Source: Temnothorax longispinosus (lineage: Eukaryota > Arthropoda > Insecta > Hymenoptera > Formicidae). From it: a DNA stretch of 64,000 bases. Below, one piece after another: positions 60,350 through 64,000 of this stretch. The notes under the pieces are model-generated. The model worked only from the letters and a program-made list of their open reading frames with translations. It was not told the origin of the DNA and did no database searches. Position 1 is the first letter of the stretch. Each line of letters starts with the position of its first letter. The DNA lies in assembly GCF_030848805.1 (NCBI RefSeq), contig NC_092369.1:2430162-2494161 (forward strand), in the 5' to 3' direction. Made by a program: the position numbers and the translations under genes.

Positions 60350-60985
60350 TAGCCTCACCCAAGTGTACCATCTATGTTACTTTTAGAAGTATACCGTTCG
60401 GTTAACACACCCATAAATTTCGCGCTCACAATCATTCTTCTAAGCTGTACCTATCCTTATCTAACTCTTCTTTCCTTTATTTTCTCCTTCTCTTTCCAGA
60501 GCTTTCTCAGTGTATCCCATTTTTTGTACTATCTAACACGTTATTCCATATCTTATTAATTATTTCTACATAATTCTTACCTAAAATCTTAAACCAATCT
60601 TTGGTCGTATCATAGTCTTTTACATAATGACTTATATTGTCTTTGCCTTGACCGCAAAACACACACTGTCTCCTCCTCCTCTAACCAAGATTTATTCCTA
60701 GCCTCCATATTTTCGCATCTCTCAATAGTGCCCTTACTCTCAATAGTGCCCTTACACGATCCCTTGAATTGCCTTTCTCCATGTGTAACATCCTCAAATA
60801 TTTGGGTCTTTCTAAACTTCTTTCCAGTTCCTTATATTTCTTGTTATATTTAGCTTCCCTTATCATGCTTTTCTCTATTTGCCTTTGCACTTCCCAGTCC
60901 TTATTTCTTAACTCCGCCTTTAAATCCATATCTTCTAACCTTAATGCCTCCAAAGCCTCTATGCCCTACCCATTCCTATTATAAT
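60350..60985 (-). pseudogene. Non-LTR retrotransposon E, 3' fragment
   Basis: On the minus strand the frame 60681-60953 encodes RLEDMDLKAELRNKDWEVQR and ERSLERPKYLRMLHMEKGNS, followed after a stop by CVFCGQGKDNISHYVKDYD (about 60630). This is the C-terminal region of a non-LTR ORF2 of a type I recall as common in ant genomes. The final Cys of the C-C-H-C motif reads Tyr here. A 17-bp tandem duplication, CTCTCAATAGTGCCCTT, lies at 60719-60753. The 5' end is cut at the (CT)n tract. Confidence 0.6.
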
Positions 60986-60989
60986 ATCA

Positions 60990-61298
<309 letters not shown>

Positions 61299-61301
<3 letters not shown>

Positions 61302-62001
61302 GTTTGATACAATAGATAGAGTAAGACTAATGAAAAAATTATATCAGTTTTGTACCGGGGTATAGTATATAGTTAGGTGTGATGTTAAAAATAGAAATAC
61401 AGAAGGAGTAATGTTATATGTTAGGGATGATATTAAATTTAGGATAGGTGATAAGAAAAAGATAGTGTCAAACTGTTGATTGCGAAAGAATTTGTCTAAA
61501 GGTGTGACAGCAGTAGAGTGTCATTCGCCGAGTGAGTCAAATGGCGATTTTGTGAGATATCTGGAGGATACGGTTGAAGATTTAATAATAAAGTATAACT
61601 GTATAGTGATAGGGGACTTTAATATAGGTATAGTCGAGCGATGATAGAATTAATTTTTTCGAATAAGGAATTAAAGGGACAAGTGAATGAGTAACCTATA
61701 ATAACGGACCATGCATGGCTGATAGTGGAATTTAATATGAATAAAAAAAAATAAATATAAAAAATTTAACATCGATAATGTAGATTTGAGAAACATAAAA
61801 TAACGAACCATGCATGGCTTAAAGTAGGATTTAATATGAATAAAAAGAGAGATAAATATAAAGAAGTTAATTGTACCTTATGTAGAGGATTTAATTTAAG
61901 GAAAAACGTGTACCTCATGTAGAGGACTTAATTTAAGAAAAAAACCGAGTTATGTAAATAGCCGAGAAGGCTAATAAAGCTCAATCAATCAATCAATCAA
62001 T

Positions 62002-62004
<3 letters not shown>
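61299..62004 (+). mobile_element. Non-LTR retrotransposon C, rearranged remnant set in (CT)n
   Basis: Starts directly after (CT)n with a reverse transcriptase piece (AFDTIDRVRLMKKLYQF, 61299-61352). It is followed by an endonuclease piece in which GVMLYVRDDIKFRI and the EN motif CIVIGDFNIG are readable across a TGA. A segment around ACCATGCATGGCT is duplicated (61706 and 61804), as is GTAGAGGA(T/C)TTAATTTAAG (61880 and 61919). The end reads GCCGAGAAGGCTAATAAAGC then (TCAA)n, then (TC)n. It shares its 3' end with element B. Order RT before EN is the reverse of normal, so this copy is chimeric. Confidence 0.8.
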
Positions 62005-62047
<43 letters not shown>

Positions 62048-62087
62048 TTCTCCCTCTCCCTCTCCCTCTCCCTCTCCCTCTCCCTCA
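62005..62087 (+). repeat. (CT)n microsatellite between elements C and D
   Basis: Follows the CAAT tail of C and precedes the 5' UTR of D. Confidence 0.97.
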
Positions 62088-63398
62088 CGCTCACGAGAAC
62101 TGCATTTCGCACAAAAGTCATCGAAGCCTCGTACGACAGGTAGACATCGGCGGCGAACACAAAACGCTGACGTGTGAAAGTGACGCGTTAAAGTGACGAG
62201 TAAATTAACTGTCTCTGCCGATATTAGCAGAATGAACGAAGAATACGCCGAGTATCGATGCTCGGCATGTAAGAAGGCGATAAAAACGTAGGTGATCGCA
62301 TGCAAGTCCTGTGCTAAGCTTTTCTACCATCCAGGTTGTGTATCTAAGCACAAAATTTATGATAGAAACCGCGAATTGGTGTCGTATCCTGGCCCATTCG
62401 AGAAGTTCATTATTAGTGATGGTGATAAATTAGTTGATATAAATAAAGCAGCGGCATTGACAGGAAGAACAACGGGACCTGCAAAAATGAGTCCGGCGAC
62501 AAGCAGCGGGAATAAAGTAAGGCACGAGTGGAGCAGGGGATATCGATAGAAAAATAGATATGCTTGTAAGAACAGTGAAAGAATTAAAAGATGAGACAGC
62601 ATGTAAAAAGGAGATCAAGTCAATGATAAAAGAAATAGTCCGTGAGGAGATGGGAGGCTTTAAACAGGAATTAGAAGAATTAAGAAAAATGTAAGGGGCA
62701 TATGGACAATCTGGTGGAGCGTCAAGAAAATATAGCGACATGATTAAAGACAGGAAGGAGGAAAATATCTTGATTATAAAACCAAAAGTACAAGAGGGTA
62801 AAATTACGAAGAAAACAATTAAAGCTAAAATTGATATAACCAAGATGGAAATAGGAATTACCAAATTAAGAAAGGGAGGTAAAGGGACAGTGATCTTAGG
62901 ATGTGAGACGGAAGAAGAGAAGGAAAAGCTAAAGGCGACGGTACAAGCGGCAATGGGTGAGGAGGTCAAGATCTCGAAGCCACAGAAGAGGAAACCTAAG
63001 ATTAAAATAATTAATGTTGGTGGAGAGGAAATGAAAATGGAGGATGATAAATTAATAGATACAATCAAGAAGCAGAATAGAATTGGCGAAGAATTCTGTA
63101 TGCACTTAGTGAAGAAAATATTAAGAGGAAAAAATAAGGATATTGAGCAAGGATCCGTAATAATTGAAGTAGACGAAAGCACTCATAAATCACTAATAAA
63201 CAGAGTAAAAATAAATTTAGGATGGCGAAAGTGTTCTATATTTAATTATATTAGTGTTAGAAGATGTTTTAAATGCTGGGGCTATTATCATATTGCCAAG
63301 AATTGCACGAGACAGGAAACATGCTATAAATGTGCAGGAAATCATAAGGCGAATGAATGTACGACGGCAAAGAAGGTGTGTAAACTGTATCTATAAAG
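62088..63398 (+). mobile_element. Non-LTR retrotransposon D, 5' part with ORF1
   Basis: Begins CACGCTCACGAGAACTGC right after (CT)n, has a leader of about 145 bp and a broken ORF1, and is cut off near 63398 by the start of another element. Orientation and flank match elements A and C: (CT)n on the 5' side. Confidence 0.75.
62233..63396 (+). pseudogene. ORF1 protein of element D with PHD-like and CCHC zinc motifs, broken
   Basis: ATG at 62233. The N-terminus has CSAC, an in-frame TAG at 62290, CKSC and FYHPGC, a C4HC3-like start of a PHD finger as known from some CR1-type ORF1 proteins. The frame shifts near 62548 and passes a TAA near 62693. The main part (62740-63396, 218 codons) is Lys/Glu-rich, then ends with two zinc knuckles, CFKCWGYYHIAKNC and CYKCAGNHKANEC. 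The last codon run is joined to foreign DNA. It would bind RNA of the element. Confidence 0.8.
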
Positions 63399-64000
63399 AC
63401 GGAATTCCACTGAGGCAACACTAAGCGACATGTAGTATGCCACATGTCATCTAGTGTCGCCTATTTTTGATGCGCGATTTCAAACCGTGCCACAAACTCG
63501 ATGTCGCACGAGAAATTTGTCGCCCAATGTCGTATGTGCCTTGTCACTTGTGTTTGTAGTATGCGGCTTAATCAATTTCATTGAAGCAACATCAGTATCG
63601 TGCGCCATGTCATTGGAAACGGTAGCAGCAGCTGCTTATTTGGTAATAGCGTTAAGTGGCAAAAGAAAAAAACGAAGAAAACCAAGGTGGTAGAGAAGAG
63701 AACTATTTATTGGGAGTCGAAAATCTGAAAATAAATTTTTTAATAAATTGGTTGCGGACGATAGCGCTTTATTTAAAAACTTTATGCGGATGAGTAGAGA
63801 AGATTTTGAATTTTTGCTGAATTTGGTTACACCGATTATAAGAAAATCGGACACCAACTTCCGTGATGCAATACCGGCTGATGTGAGATTATTATTGACA
63901 TTGAGATATTTAGCCACCGGCGACAGCTATCCTTTACTTATGTATCTGTTCCGGATCTCTGAGACAAGTATTTCACGAATTATTCCAGAAGTATGCAGAG
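63399..64000 (+). pseudogene. Second PIF/Harbinger transposase, N-terminal part, cut by window end
   Basis: The frame from about 63600 (RKKRRKPRW, then TAG at 63691, then ELFIGSRKSENKFFNKL) runs open to the end of the window. It contains FKNFMRMSREDFEFLLNLVT, DVRLLLTLRYLATGDSYPLL and ETSISRIIPEVC, the N-terminal domain of HARBI1-like transposases. The in-frame TAG replaces a residue in the usually Trp-rich start. Upstream 63399-63600 is probably the element's 5' end. The catalytic part lies beyond 64000. Confidence 0.8.

Noticed and set aside
62430..63182. 250-codon minus-strand frame
   Set aside because: Shadow of the Lys/Glu-rich ORF1 of element D on the other strand.

Overview
This is eukaryotic nuclear DNA, almost certainly from an insect and plausibly from an ant or other hymenopteran. 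The evidence is AT-rich DNA with GC-rich LTR islands, spliced genes with GT-AG introns, long (GA)n, (CA)n and (TA)n microsatellites, and an arthropod-type transposon load: Ty3/Gypsy, BEL/Pao, several non-LTR retrotransposons, PIF/Harbinger, a piggyBac-like MITE and many fold-back elements. The species call is inference. The only recognisable host-gene material is a pair of exon fragments, one sorting-nexin-4-like and one BUD23/WBSCR22-like, side by side near 40-41 kb. There is also one weak candidate start exon at 58.5 kb. No rRNA, tRNA or CRISPR locus was seen.

Layout. 0.8-8.7 kb: two inverted termini with TA duplications and AATATT-rich subterminal repeats bracket about 8 kb that holds two solo LTRs (1.25-2.34 and 7.24-7.91 kb), a 905-bp fold-back element, a three-copy tandem repeat and a MITE built of GGAATTC-like words. 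8.9-9.4 kb: an assembly gap of exactly 500 N. 9.4-17.9 kb: a Ty3/Gypsy element on the minus strand with near-identical LTRs, a primer-binding site, a polypurine tract, a repeat array in its 5' leader, and gag-pol broken by stops and frameshifts. 19.7-24.1 kb: two truncated non-LTR retrotransposons (A, B) on the minus strand, associated with (GA)n/(CT)n microsatellites. 24.8-26.0 kb: a solo LTR with an internal 65-bp tandem repeat. 26.1-30.4 kb: a PIF/Harbinger element with a HARBI1-like transposase (+, two introns) and a convergent MADF-domain gene (-). One MITE interrupts its transposase and another, 685 bp long, sits between the two genes with an 8-bp target duplication.

30.4-31.6 kb: (TA)n repeats and tandem hairpins. 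31.7-39.1 kb: a BEL/Pao element with two LTRs of about 1.6 kb, a tRNA-Tyr-type primer-binding site, an intact gag, and a pol missing protease, the start of the reverse transcriptase and most of the integrase. 39-47 kb: small MITEs, duplicated promoter-like DNA, the SNX4/BUD23 exon pair, microsatellites and a roughly 155-bp satellite. 47.4-54 kb: a decayed, unclassified transposase-like gene between two arrays of a TGAAATCC-type minisatellite. 55.3-56.8 kb: a small unknown ORF next to an array of ATCCGTTTCTA/TACGCA words. 60.4-63.4 kb: remnants of three more non-LTR elements (E, C, D) around (CT)n tracts. 63.4-64 kb: the start of a second Harbinger transposase, which runs off the window.

How it fits together. 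There is no cooperative host pathway here; this is a nest of mobile elements. The most interesting patterns are the repeated placement of non-LTR elements inside (CT)n tracts, the large TIR element with AATATT subterminal words, the two-gene exon capture, and the unclassified transposase-like gene flanked by minisatellites.
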